Of a DNA stretch of 64,000 nt, positions 1 to 8,567 are shown in pieces. The position numbers were made by a program, and so were the translations under genes. Below the pieces are notes generated by a model, which saw only the letters and a list, made by a program, of their open reading frames with translations, did no database searches and was not told the DNA's origin. This stretch comes from Thalassobacillus devorans (GTDB taxonomy: Bacteria; Bacillota; Bacilli; Bacillales; Halobacillaceae), in contig NZ_FXEH01000006.1 in NCBI RefSeq assembly GCF_900176565.1, positions 1,364,001-1,428,000 on the forward strand, written 5' to 3'. Position 1 is the stretch's first letter; every line of letters begins with the position of its first letter.

Positions 1-354
1 CAACAACTCTTCACTGATGGCAACCAATAATGTGATGCCAATAATACCTCTTAGTGAGCGGCCTTTAAACACCTTGACATTAATACCGCCATCATCATAA
101 TACTTTTCAGGAACAAATTTCATTAAAATTAAATCAATGGAAACTACAATGACTCCTGGTACTATTCCATAGACAAAAACTTCGAACGGGGAAAAAGTAA
201 GTTGATTTCTCCATCCCTCCCAGAAGCTGGAAAAAAGGAGCCAGCTGCCTATCACACTTAAGGCAAGAATGATTGCTTGTGTCAACACAAGGTGTAATGT
301 GATTTCCCTGTTTGACATCGTTTTTATAAGGTCTGACTGGCTTGGTCTCTTCAT
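1..354 (-). CDS. ypbD: CPBP family intramembrane metalloprotease, YpbD-like (partial, N-terminal 118 codons)
   Basis: Only the N-terminal part is present; the gene runs off the left edge. The translation begins MKRPSQSDLIKTM and shows two hydrophobic membrane segments (roughly residues 20-45 and 60-80). It ends at the edge with AISEELL, which is the beginning of the CPBP (Abi/CAAX protease) EExxxR glutamate motif. The start ATG overlaps the recQ stop as ATGA, so the two genes are translationally coupled. In B. subtilis ypbD also follows the recQ-like gene ypbC, which supports the assignment. Family members are multi-pass membrane proteases or relatives of prenyl-protein peptidases; the substrate is unknown. 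The catalytic second half cannot be inspected here. Confidence 0.8.
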   Translation of the reverse strand, partial: MKRPSQSDLIKTMSNREITLHLVLTQAIILALSVIGSWLLFSSFWEGWRNQLTFSPFEVFVYGIVPGVIVVSIDLILMKFVPEKYYDDGGINVKVFKGRSLRGIIGITLLVAISEELL

Positions 355-1883
355 GCTTGTCCCCCTGCGAGAAATATCTTGTACAGCCTCTCTTCCCAAC
401 TCTCCTGTTCCGTATTCCTTTCACTCTCACCAAATGAAAAGTCATGCAGTTGAAACCCACATTGATCACAACATGGAACAACAGGCGGCTTTACTGTATC
501 TTGAAAAGCCTGGTATAACTTTTCTCTTCTGCAATTTCGGTGATGAACCCATGTCAACAATTCAGAGAATCTGGCCATTTTATAGTGGTACCTATTTTCA
601 ATCCGCTCTTTCAACAACTCATAGAATTCTTTCCATTTCTTTTCATTGAATACTACTTTCTTATTATCAAGCAGTCCATTTCGATAAAAATGATACTTAA
701 AAAAACGCCATTGGTTCTCGGACAACTCCAATTGATCTTGGACCATTTCATCTGACGGAAGCAAAGCATTGGCCTGGTAGAGGCAGAGCAAATAATCCAG
801 GACAGCCTTCAAGTGTGCAGGTTCTGGAAGCTCGCTTTGTATCAGCTTTTTTGGCAGGTAATCATCAGACGGAGAATAGTACACGATACTGATACTGTGA
901 TTACCATCGCGTCCTGCTCTCCCTACCTCCTGGATAAATGACTCTGTTTGGGTGGGGAGATGGAAATGGATGACATATCTAATATTTTTCTTATTAATCC
1001 CCATTCCAAACGCGTTTGTACAACAAATGATATCCAGCTGATCATTCATGAACTGCTGTTGAATTAACAAACGATCCGCTTGTTCCATACCTCCGTGATA
1101 ATATGCGATCCTTTTTTCAGGCATTTTTGAAGAAAGTTCTATGGATGCCCGTTCTGCCCAATTTCTACTTGAAAAATAAATCATAGCAGGCGCATCTTGA
1201 TGATGTAGTGCTTTGGAGATCTTCCTTAATTTTTCATCAGGATTTTCTACATGTTCCACAACAAAACTTATATTTTCTTTGTCCATCGGGTAAATGTGCT
1301 GCTTCATTCTTTTTAGCCCTAATTGCTTAATGATATCCCCCTGGACTTCCGGGGTTGCTGTACCGCTTAAAGCCAAAACGGGGGGATGGTTTAACTCAGC
1401 AATCACTGTTGATAATTTTAAATAATCCGTTCGAAACTCGTGACCCCATTGGGAAATGCAGTGTGCTTCATCTACGACGAAAAATGAAACTTTCAACATC
1501 TTCAAACGACGAATTACCGTTTCATTTTGAAGCATTTCAGGTGATAAATAGATAAGTTTGTATCGACTAAGCTGATCGAACACCTGCTGCTTCTGACTGA
1601 CTGATAAAAAACTGTTAATGGCTGTCACTTGTTTATAGCCGTTGGCCTTTAGTTCTTTTACTTGATCAATCATCAATGAGACTAATGGCGAGACTACAAT
1701 AGTAATCCCTTCTGTAATCATCGCAGGAAGTTGGTAACAGACAGATTTCCCTGAACCAGTCGGCAGAATACCGAGCGTATCTTCACCTGCCATTACGTCT
1801 CTTATAATTTCTTTTTGTCCTTGCTTGAAAGTATCGAAGCCAAAATACATTTTCAACTTATTTTCCAATAATCTGTCGTTCAT
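351..1883 (-). CDS. recQ: ATP-dependent DNA helicase, RecQ family (RecS-like short form)
   Basis: 510 residues. The superfamily 2 helicase motifs are all visible: Walker A GSGKS at 43-47, DEAH at 138-141, SGTATP around 173, and motif VI QEVGRAGRDG at 318-327. A cysteine cluster near 455-482 (CRREK then CCDQC) is the RecQ zinc-binding segment. The protein ends soon after it, so the HRDC domain of full-length RecQ (about 590-600 residues) is absent. This is the architecture of B. subtilis RecS (YpbC). It should unwind DNA 3' to 5' during recombinational repair. Its ATG overlaps the ypbB stop by four bases (ATGA) and its own stop overlaps ypbD, making a ypbB-recQ-ypbD operon. Confidence 0.93.
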   Translation of the reverse strand: MNDRLLENKLKMYFGFDTFKQGQKEIIRDVMAGEDTLGILPTGSGKSVCYQLPAMITEGITIVVSPLVSLMIDQVKELKANGYKQVTAINSFLSVSQKQQVFDQLSRYKLIYLSPEMLQNETVIRRLKMLKVSFFVVDEAHCISQWGHEFRTDYLKLSTVIAELNHPPVLALSGTATPEVQGDIIKQLGLKRMKQHIYPMDKENISFVVEHVENPDEKLRKISKALHHQDAPAMIYFSSRNWAERASIELSSKMPEKRIAYYHGGMEQADRLLIQQQFMNDQLDIICCTNAFGMGINKKNIRYVIHFHLPTQTESFIQEVGRAGRDGNHSISIVYYSPSDDYLPKKLIQSELPEPAHLKAVLDYLLCLYQANALLPSDEMVQDQLELSENQWRFFKYHFYRNGLLDNKKVVFNEKKWKEFYELLKERIENRYHYKMARFSELLTWVHHRNCRREKLYQAFQDTVKPPVVPCCDQCGFQLHDFSFGESERNTEQESWEERLYKIFLAGGQA

Positions 1884-2941
1884 AATGTTTCCCCGCTTTG
1901 GCTGTGCTGTCTATTTGCTTGCACTAATCTTATTTGGAAATAATCAAAATTCCCTTGAAGTGCATCATAAATTTCCCTGAGCTTATTTGTATTAAGCGTT
2001 TGTAGAGTATTATTAATTTCAGTTACCTCTTTATCGCTGATAAAATAATACATAGGAAAATCCGGCATTACCAATGCCATCTCTACAACATGATCATGTA
2101 TCGTACTCATTTTCAAGCCACGGATGCGAACAATTGATTCCAAATCCAGCCCTTGTTTGATAAGTTTATAGGTTTTTTGTGCTGAGTTTGTAATCAAGCC
2201 ACCTGTGTCATCTACAGTTTTTACAAATAAAGCCAGTGTAGGCCATTGTTCCGGTTTCGCTTCTGCCATTTGGTAGAAACGATGCAAGCTATGCTGCAGG
2301 AGAAGATGTACATCATGGACAGACAAATCAAATTTATCTGCCAGTTGTTGTTTACTTAAACCGATACGGCCTGCACCTGTGATACGGTAACTGAACACCT
2401 CTGCCTCCTCCTGAGGAGCGGCATTCAACAAAGTATGGAGTTCCTTATACATATCAATCGTGTGGCTTTCAAGATTCGTCTTGTTACGTTTATAGTTACT
2501 CTTCACCCAATTCAAGATATCTGGACGCTCAGAAACTGGCAGGAAGGATTGATGTCCAGCTTTCATATTCGTGATAGTCTGGATATATAAAAATAGACGC
2601 TCTTCAAAAACAGAAATATGCTCTTGTATATGTATACCAGCAAAATAAAGCGGTTCCCACTTTTGTTCCAACCGTTTCAGTTCTTCATGACCATAACTAG
2701 TAATTTCCGGCCGGTCATTTTTGATAGTTATTTTATGGGATTGTCTCAAACCTTCAACGAAGGAAATTAATTCAGTTCGATCTAACGTTTTATAGATAGC
2801 AAAAAATCCAGTCAGTTGATAAGCATGAGCATCTTGCAGTGTCTGAGAGGACCGCTTGCCCGCAAGCAGGTTATAAATCCCCGCCAGTGACCTCTCGCCC
2901 TTCAAGTTATTAATACAGCGAAGTAAAATGTATTCAAACAC
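1880..2941 (-). CDS. ypbB: YpbB family protein, helix-turn-helix domain, RecQ partner
   Basis: 353 residues, the usual length of YpbB. I see no catalytic motif. A helix-turn-helix-like segment lies around residues 195-225 (LSKQQLADKFDLSVHDV) and a second near 262-290 (GLDLESIVRIRGLKMSTIHDHV), matching the C-terminal HTH described for the family. The start is GTG, preceded by AAAGGAGAA. The gene opens the operon with recQ and ypbD and is divergent from fer. YpbB always neighbours a RecQ-like helicase in Bacillaceae, so a role together with that helicase is inferred; the molecular function is not known. Confidence 0.8.
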   Translation of the reverse strand: MFEYILLRCINNLKGERSLAGIYNLLAGKRSSQTLQDAHAYQLTGFFAIYKTLDRTELISFVEGLRQSHKITIKNDRPEITSYGHEELKRLEQKWEPLYFAGIHIQEHISVFEERLFLYIQTITNMKAGHQSFLPVSERPDILNWVKSNYKRNKTNLESHTIDMYKELHTLLNAAPQEEAEVFSYRITGAGRIGLSKQQLADKFDLSVHDVHLLLQHSLHRFYQMAEAKPEQWPTLALFVKTVDDTGGLITNSAQKTYKLIKQGLDLESIVRIRGLKMSTIHDHVVEMALVMPDFPMYYFISDKEVTEINNTLQTLNTNKLREIYDALQGNFDYFQIRLVQANRQHSQSGETL

Positions 2942-3000
2942 GTAGATTCTCCTTTATGTTTGCTCCTTTTTCAACTTACTACATATGCTTGAGTATGAAT

Positions 3001-3016
3001 AGTGATAAAAGTCACA
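3001..3016. promoter_or_regulatory. FNR/CRP-like palindrome GTGA-N6-TCAC between ypbB and fer
   Basis: The sequence AGTGATAAAAGTCACA matches the FNR/CRP-type operator TGTGA-N6-TCACA at 9 of 10 conserved bases. It lies in the divergent ypbB/fer region, about 42 bases upstream of the fer -35 element and about 60 bases upstream of ypbB. That position is not the classical -41.5 of an activator for fer, so the functional call is tentative. Confidence 0.3.
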
Positions 3017-3057
3017 CCAAACCGCATAGCTGCAAGGGTTTCGGGCATTTTTTATGG

Positions 3058-3086
3058 TTGAAAAAAGTATGGGATAGCAGTACAAT
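3058..3086 (+). promoter_or_regulatory. SigA-type promoter of fer
   Basis: TTGAAA at 3058-3063 and TACAAT at 3081-3086 are separated by exactly 17 bases. They lie about 90 bases upstream of the fer start, facing it. Both hexamers differ from consensus at one position. Confidence 0.65.
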
Positions 3087-3094
3087 AAATTTAA

Positions 3095-3424
<330 letters not shown>

Positions 3425-3432
3425 TTAGCACC

Positions 3433-3461
3433 AAAGCCCCTGGCCGAGGGGGCTTTTTTTA
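3433..3461 (+). terminator. Rho-independent terminator of fer
   Basis: AAAGCCCC pairs with GGGGGCTTT across a short loop and is followed by a run of T. It lies 9 bases after the fer stop codon. Confidence 0.9.
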
Positions 3462-3605
3462 TTTACTCCCCTGTCTTTACTCCTATCCCCCATTTTATTT
3501 TAACACGGAACTCTCGCATTGCAGCACTTCACCATAATGTATTCCCCTGCCTCGCTGGCTCCCCTAATCCAGCAGGCAGCTTAAACTGTATATTTTGTCT
3601 GCTTT

Positions 3606-4790
3606 TTAGTTTGTATCCATAAGAAGAGGGTTCACTGCTACAGGGGTTTCCAAAGGGTTGGAGAGATCATACCTATCAATACTCCTGAATGGGAGACCTT
3701 GCAATTGTACATGTTCATAACCAAATGAGGCAGCCGTAGCCAACACAGCTTCAATCATCGTTATGGATTGTTGGTCCGGTTCCAATTTATTTGAGGTGGT
3801 TATAGTAACGGAAAGCAGTTCCTCACTGGCTTCTTCCCCTTTTAACGAAACACCTGCCGGTATTGCGGAATCGATGTACTCTCCTCCCTCATTATCGATC
3901 ATCGTTTGAAATGCCTCTTCGATTGTGGCGTTTTCATCTATCTTTATAGGAACTAAAAACTTTGATTCCGTTGCCGGATAGTTATAAAGTTTATAACTCA
4001 CTTTCACAGAGGAGGCGATTGTCAAGGACTCAACCGTTCCAAAGTTACCCATTTCAAAAGGACGTCCATCCTTATATTTAAGGTTCACTTGCGATACTTG
4101 GCTATTTTGAAAGGTCTGCTCGATACTATTATGAAGCATAACATCAGAGCTTGAACCTCCAGCCATTTGAAAATCCTCCGGAAAAATTATATCTGCTTCC
4201 GTTCCCTTCCTGTTTATTTCTGTTCCTTGTAATGGAAAACCGGCCACGCCAAGTTCTTCTGCTTGTTCAGCCACTAAAGTGGTAGTAGTGGTATAATTCA
4301 ATTGTCCATCCTTTGTTGTAATGGCAAATGGGATGATCTGCTCCCCATTCATTCCTGCGGCAACCGCAATTATAAATGGGTTTTCCTTAAATTTTTCAAA
4401 CACCAAATAACTTTGCAGTTCGCTGCCATCCATGTCTCGCTCTGTTACTTCCATTTCAGATGGGATCTGGGAGAGCTCCGCTGACTGCTCATCATGCAGG
4501 GTTTCTGAGTTATCTTCACCGCCCTCATTGGATTCTGTCGCTATATCCATCGAGTCTTCGCCAGACTGGTCTATTAAAATGGGCGGGAGGATGAGGGCTG
4601 TTAGAAAGAGCACCGCAACCAGAGCAAAGATTGGCATGATAACCAGTTTTCTTTTTTTGGGCTCTTCTTCCATCATTTGAAGGGAAATTTTGTTATAAAG
4701 CTCATCTTTATCCTGGTGGTCCTGGATAAAAGGGAATTTTTCTAAATCCTTTTCCAGTTCCTTACGCCTGTCGTTTTTATTTTGCTTCAT
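3606..4790 (-). CDS. rsiX: Anti-sigma-X factor RsiX
   Basis: 394 residues (B. subtilis RsiX is about 370). There is a charged cytoplasmic N-terminus of about 48 residues, a single membrane anchor at roughly 49-72 (KLVIMPIFALVAVLFLTALI), and a large extracytoplasmic domain. The acidic stretch after the membrane segment (residues 75-110) is low complexity. The C-terminal pattern SFGYEHVQLQG followed by DRYDLSNPL and AVNPL resembles RsiX. The gene overlaps sigX by 14 bases and has the ribosome site AAAGGAGGG. RsiX binds and holds SigX at the membrane until envelope stress, in B. subtilis linked to cationic antimicrobial peptides. Position upstream of fer matches the B. subtilis neighbourhood. 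Confidence 0.88.
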   Translation of the reverse strand: MKQNKNDRRKELEKDLEKFPFIQDHQDKDELYNKISLQMMEEEPKKRKLVIMPIFALVAVLFLTALILPPILIDQSGEDSMDIATESNEGGEDNSETLHDEQSAELSQIPSEMEVTERDMDGSELQSYLVFEKFKENPFIIAVAAGMNGEQIIPFAITTKDGQLNYTTTTTLVAEQAEELGVAGFPLQGTEINRKGTEADIIFPEDFQMAGGSSSDVMLHNSIEQTFQNSQVSQVNLKYKDGRPFEMGNFGTVESLTIASSVKVSYKLYNYPATESKFLVPIKIDENATIEEAFQTMIDNEGGEYIDSAIPAGVSLKGEEASEELLSVTITTSNKLEPDQQSITMIEAVLATAASFGYEHVQLQGLPFRSIDRYDLSNPLETPVAVNPLLMDTN

Positions 4791-5319
4791 AATTATCTCC
4801 CTCCTTTCGTTGATCTGCCATCAAATCCTGCAATACTTTCATGCCCCGATGCTGGGTTGTTTTCACTTTACTGATGGACCACCCTAAAATATCAGCGGTT
4901 TCCTGGATTGACATTAATTGTATGAATCTCAAAATAATGACACTTCTCTGATCCACTGTCAGCTTATCCAAGTGTTCATAAAGAATTTGTATTTGCTCAT
5001 TTTTTTCAGCTATCTCCTCTGGTAAAGGCTGTTGATCTTTTATTTGTTCGCCTTTTTTCTCCCAGTCGAAAAATTCCAGCAGGCGTTTTCTCTTTCTTTC
5101 CTGCTTACGAAAGAAATCGATCGTGACATGTCTGGCAATAGAAAACAACCAAGTTTTTTCACTGCTGTCCCCTTTAAACTTATCGTAAGATTTTAAGACT
5201 TTTATATAAACCTCTTGAACGAGGTCTTCCGTTTGCTCCCGATTCTTCACCATATAAAAAATAAACTGAAATATATCCTGATGATATTTTTCATAAAGAG
5301 ATTCAAATATCGATCTCAC
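4777..5319 (-). CDS. sigX: ECF RNA polymerase sigma factor SigX
   Basis: 180 residues. Region 2 is at about 5-75 (YHQDIFQFIFYMVKN, then DLVQEVYIKV and TWLFSIARHVTIDFFR). Region 4 is at about 115-165 (QRSVIILRFIQLMS, then ETADILGWSISKVKTTQHRG). No region 3 or 1.1, as expected for group 4 sigma factors. The start is GTG preceded by AGGAGG at 10 bases. The overlapping downstream rsiX identifies it as SigX rather than another ECF factor, and a SigX-consensus promoter lies immediately upstream, so it is very likely autoregulated. SigX controls cell-surface modification genes in B. subtilis. Confidence 0.92.
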   Translation of the reverse strand: MRSIFESLYEKYHQDIFQFIFYMVKNREQTEDLVQEVYIKVLKSYDKFKGDSSEKTWLFSIARHVTIDFFRKQERKRKRLLEFFDWEKKGEQIKDQQPLPEEIAEKNEQIQILYEHLDKLTVDQRSVIILRFIQLMSIQETADILGWSISKVKTTQHRGMKVLQDLMADQRKEGDNYEAK

Positions 5320-5348
5320 AGTGGAGAGACCTCCTGTTCACTAAATTA

Positions 5349-5374
5349 GTCGCATTATGTATTAAAAAGTTACA
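5349..5374 (-). promoter_or_regulatory. SigX-type autoregulatory promoter of sigX-rsiX
   Basis: On the minus strand TGTAAC (5374-5369) and CGAC (5352-5349) are separated by 16 bases. This is the -35/-10 pattern of B. subtilis SigX promoters (TGTAAC-N17-CGAC) and lies 30 bases before the GTG start. Confidence 0.75.
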
Positions 5375-5401
5375 TCCCCCTTAATAATAGTCATAATATA
5401 G

Positions 5402-5431
5402 AAAAAATACCAACCTTTATTGGCTGGTATT
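5402..5431 (-). terminator. Rho-independent terminator of the ECF S-component gene
   Basis: Read on the minus strand, AAATACCAGCC pairs with GGTTGGTATTT and is followed by TTTT. It begins directly after the stop codon of the transporter gene. Confidence 0.85.
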
Positions 5432-5950
5432 TCAAGCTGGTATCCATTGGTTATAATAACGTTGAAACAGACGACTGAATACAGGATAAAGCGTGGTGAT
5501 GAACACTGCATTGCCTGCAGCATGGTAAAGATCAAATGGCAGGCCGGCCAGATAATATCCCCAAAATGATCCTGCAAAGCTATACATGGTTACAGACAAT
5601 ACCAGACCATAAAATATGCCACTCAACGCTCCGAAAGCAGCCAATAATAGCAGCGGAATAGCTGACCAATATCTGCCGATCAATCCGCTAACCAAACCAA
5701 TGACAGCCCAGGCAGCTACTTGCCATATCGTCCAGATCCCCATCCCTAACATGACATTGGACAGGAAGGTGACCAAAACTGCCAGCACAACTGCTGCTAG
5801 TGGCCCCAGCCAAAATCCCGCAATAATGATGATAGCAGTAACCGGCTGAACGTTTGGTAAAAAAGCGAATACATACCTGCCAACTACCGCGAGGGACGCC
5901 AGCAATGCTATTAATGTTATTTTATAGGTGTTCATCCTTATCAGTCCCAT
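5432..5950 (-). CDS. ECF-type transporter S component, probably cobalamin
   Basis: 172 residues, almost entirely hydrophobic with about six membrane segments. The N-terminal pattern TYKITLIALLASLAVVGRY followed by PNVQPVTAIIII and GFWLGPLAAV is typical of ECF vitamin-transporter substrate-binding (S) subunits. The energising EcfA/EcfA'/EcfT module is not in the window, as usual for group II ECF systems. The 10-base overlap with the upstream lipoprotein gene and the cobalamin riboswitch ahead of both indicate vitamin B12 or a corrinoid as substrate; this is inference from regulation. Start: either this ATG or the one 15 bases downstream (MNTYK); neither has a good ribosome site, suggesting translational coupling. 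Confidence 0.8.
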   Translation of the reverse strand: MGLIRMNTYKITLIALLASLAVVGRYVFAFLPNVQPVTAIIIIAGFWLGPLAAVVLAVLVTFLSNVMLGMGIWTIWQVAAWAVIGLVSGLIGRYWSAIPLLLLAAFGALSGIFYGLVLSVTMYSFAGSFWGYYLAGLPFDLYHAAGNAVFITTLYPVFSRLFQRYYNQWIPA

Positions 5951-6342
5951 GCATGGAAATCAAAAGTGAAAGAGTCATTTTCTTCTACTTTGTATTCTTT
6001 TGCTCCCACAGACGCATCCTCTCCATTGATCGTAAAGAACCAGGCTTTCTGTTCCCCTTCTTTTGCCTCTATCCCTTCAATCTTGGTTACGAAGCCATCT
6101 TTTTCCTCTACTTCTTCGAAATTATCTTTTAAAACTTCCATTAAACTTGTACCTTCCTCAACTTCCAACTCTTTTTCTGCCACCATTTCTTCACCTTCCC
6201 CTTGGGAAATAGTGACCTTCACAGGTACCTGTTCCTGCTGTTCTTGTTGAGCCTGACTTGACTCCTCTGATCCGGATTGACATCCTGTCAATACTGCCGC
6301 TGCCATTAATACAGCAACAATAAATTGCTTCATGTTTAGCAT
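5941..6342 (-). CDS. DUF4430 lipoprotein, probable corrinoid-binding component
   Basis: 133 residues. A lipoprotein signal peptide is visible, with lipobox LTGC at about 18-21, then an acidic, Gln/Glu-rich linker (about 22-38). The remaining ~95 residues match the DUF4430 fold: a beta-rich domain with SLMEVLKDNF, FVTKIEGI, KAWFFTINGEDA and a terminal FTFDFHAWD. From family knowledge, DUF4430 is related to the C-terminal domain of transcobalamin/intrinsic factor. The start ATG is preceded by AAAGGATGA. It is the first gene after a cobalamin riboswitch and overlaps the ECF S-component gene, so I infer a surface-anchored corrinoid-capture protein. It could instead merely modulate the transporter. 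Confidence 0.78.
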   Translation of the reverse strand: MLNMKQFIVAVLMAAAVLTGCQSGSEESSQAQQEQQEQVPVKVTISQGEGEEMVAEKELEVEEGTSLMEVLKDNFEEVEEKDGFVTKIEGIEAKEGEQKAWFFTINGEDASVGAKEYKVEENDSFTFDFHAWD

Positions 6343-6426
6343 GATCTATCATCCTTTCACGCAGTTTGTTTGTTTCATTGCTTTTGGGTGTGAAATTCAG
6401 ATAGACAACCGCCTTTTCCCCACATT

Positions 6427-6455
6427 AAAAGCCCATTCTTCAACAGAATGGGCTT
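6427..6455 (-). terminator. Riboswitch expression-platform terminator
   Basis: On the minus strand AAGCCCATTCT pairs with AGAATGGGCTT around a short loop and is followed by TTTT. It lies between the cobalamin aptamer and the lipoprotein gene, as expected for an OFF switch that terminates when cobalamin is bound. Confidence 0.8.
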
Positions 6456-6544
6456 GGACTACCAGTATTCAAATAGGTCCCGACTTAATGGGTTTATTCC
6501 ACCGGTTGTCTCAAACAGCTCAATCCCCGAAGCTTTGAAACGAC

Positions 6545-6703
6545 GAATCAAGGCAGGTCTACTGGCTTGTGCTTTCCCTACTACGGACCCTTCCCATACA
6601 TTACGGTACAGTGGTCTGTCCGGTTCGTGGCACTTACAGTTGCGAGGACAGCTTTGGACTTTCACCAAATTCCCTTTTCAACTACTCAAAAGTACCTTGA
6701 TTC
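6545..6703 (-). ncRNA. Cobalamin (B12) riboswitch aptamer
   Basis: Read on the minus strand. P1 is a perfect nine-base stem: GAATCAAGG (6703-6695) pairs with CCTTGATTC (6553-6545). In between, in the right order, are AAAGGGAA, GGTGAAAGTCC, the CGCAACTGTAA core, GGGAAGG and the B12 box AAGCCAGTAGACCTGCC (6568-6552). The combination is diagnostic of the adenosylcobalamin-class riboswitch. A terminator hairpin follows before the DUF4430 lipoprotein and ECF S-component genes. Together with that terminator it accounts for the 6343-6779 stretch, where no protein gene is seen. Confidence 0.95.
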
Positions 6704-6779
6704 ACTTATTCAATTCTATTTTTATATTACCATAAGCTAGGGGAAAGTAAATAGTTGTTTCACAGGTAACAAGATTTTA

Positions 6780-8567
6780 TTACAAATCTTGTAGATCTTC
6801 GCTAAGATCAGGCAAGTGAAAAGAAAATGTCGTACCCGAACCTTCTTTACTGTGCACAGCAATAGTTCCCTGGTGTGCTTCAATAATATGTTTAGCGATA
6901 GAGAGCCCAAGGCCTGTACCTGTCTTTCCCTTTTTCCTTTTCCTCGATTTGTCTGCCTTATAGAAACGCTCGAATACAAATGGCAAATCTTCTTCAGGAA
7001 TCCCAGTGCCAGAATCCTGTACAGCCGAATGGATTCCTTCATTCGTCATTTCCAGATGAATATCAACATTTCCACCTGTATTGGTATGGCGAATCGCATT
7101 ATCGATTAAATTCGTATACACTTGCTCGATACGATCCGGGTCAAAATATTTGGTGCCCATCGCTTCTGGAGCATGGAGTCTTAAGTTGACATCTTTCTCC
7201 TGGGCAAGCCCTTGGAATTTACGTACAATCTTTTCTGCGAACGGACGTATTTCTACCTCTTCCTTATTCAAAGTGATATGGCCGGCTTCCATTCTTGCCA
7301 GATCCAGCAGTTCGTTAACCAGTCTGCTCATCCGCTGGGATTCTTCATAGATGATTTGGGCAAGTTCGTTTTTCTCCTCCTTGCTTTCAGCTATATCATC
7401 TACAATTGCTTCGCTATACCCTTGCATCATCGAGATTGGGGTGCGTAACTCATGGGAAACATTTGCAATGAAATCCTGTCTCAGTTTATCCAGGCGTCGT
7501 TCTTCAGTCATATCCCTTAATACCGCAACAGCTCCGCGGACAGAAGATTTATCATATAATGGCGTCATGATAATAACCCAGTTTCTCCCTTGGGCATCTG
7601 TTTCTGTCATTACTTCCGTCTCCGTCTCAATCACTTGGTTGAATATCTCTTTCAACCTTTCCGGCAAATGCATAGGCTCATCTTTATAAGCAATATCAGT
7701 CCCACCTTCTTCATAAGCCCAGGCTTGCAGGTATTGTTCAGCGGGAGGATTGGTAATCAGGATCTCCCCTTGGCGATTTATAGTGATAACCCCATCAGCC
7801 ATAGAGCTTAGAATCCCTGACAACTGCTCTTTTTCCTGATTCAATGCATTAATATGAAATTTTAACTGGCGCCCCATCCGATTAAATGCCATTGCGAGCT
7901 CCCCAATTTCATCATGGGTAAGAATGGGTACTTTCGTGTTGAATTCCCCTTTAGCAAGTTCTAATGCACCTTCTCGCATCTTGATTAGCGGTGCTGTGAT
8001 CCGTGTCGATAAGAAGAAAGCGAATATCGTAGTCAAAATGATTGCTATTCCGGCACCCAGAAAAATGATTTTAGTCGTCTGCATTGTCGTCTCTTCTACT
8101 GAGTCGAGAGACTGGTAGACAAAGACACCTGAACCTTCTGCATTTAACGATGTACCTACTACCATGACCCCATTTTGAAAGTTATCAATATCCGCTATTT
8201 TTTTCACTTGATCTGACCCTGTCAATACGGAAGAAAGCTCCTCATCCGATTCAATCCATTGGCGGTCGATTTGAGGCAGAGTCCCTTCTGCCGAGGAACT
8301 CCACATGTCGTCCTCATTAAAAAAGATCACGACACGGCTTGAAGGGTCTTTCACTCTGGTAGAGGTGTCTAAAATTAAATCCCTTTCGCCATATTCATCA
8401 ACAATTTCGGAAACCTTTTCTGCCGTCTGTAATAACTCTCTTTCAGCTTCTAAAATGTGAAAGTTCTCAAAAAACTCCAGGAGTAATACGGTCAAAAGAA
8501 ATAATACAAAAGAAACTAATAATAATATAGTGAACCATAGTTTACCTACGACACTGCGCCAAAACAT
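6780..8567 (-). CDS. resE: Sensor histidine kinase ResE
   Basis: 595 residues. Membrane segment 1 at about 11-30, an extracytoplasmic sensor region to about 165, membrane segment 2 at about 166-187, a HAMP linker at 188-240, a PAS domain near 245-350, the HisKA motif with phospho-acceptor His372 (SHELRTP), and a HATPase_c domain with N-box (NLIDNAIRH), DSGTGIP and GTGLGLSIA. It phosphorylates ResD in response to oxygen limitation and nitric oxide, switching on aerobic/anaerobic respiration genes. The start codon overlaps the resD stop. The last gene of the res cluster; in B. subtilis sigX follows directly, whereas here the riboswitch cassette lies between. Confidence 0.95.
   Translation of the reverse strand: MFWRSVVGKLWFTILLLVSFVLFLLTVLLLEFFENFHILEAERELLQTAEKVSEIVDEYGERDLILDTSTRVKDPSSRVVIFFNEDDMWSSSAEGTLPQIDRQWIESDEELSSVLTGSDQVKKIADIDNFQNGVMVVGTSLNAEGSGVFVYQSLDSVEETTMQTTKIIFLGAGIAIILTTIFAFFLSTRITAPLIKMREGALELAKGEFNTKVPILTHDEIGELAMAFNRMGRQLKFHINALNQEKEQLSGILSSMADGVITINRQGEILITNPPAEQYLQAWAYEEGGTDIAYKDEPMHLPERLKEIFNQVIETETEVMTETDAQGRNWVIIMTPLYDKSSVRGAVAVLRDMTEERRLDKLRQDFIANVSHELRTPISMMQGYSEAIVDDIAESKEEKNELAQIIYEESQRMSRLVNELLDLARMEAGHITLNKEEVEIRPFAEKIVRKFQGLAQEKDVNLRLHAPEAMGTKYFDPDRIEQVYTNLIDNAIRHTNTGGNVDIHLEMTNEGIHSAVQDSGTGIPEEDLPFVFERFYKADKSRKRKKGKTGTGLGLSIAKHIIEAHQGTIAVHSKEGSGTTFSFHLPDLSEDLQDL

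Noticed and set aside
3549-3580. CTGCCTGCTGG/CCAGCGAGGCAG hairpin as rsiX terminator
   Set aside because: The stem is imperfect and lacks a following T-run on the minus strand.
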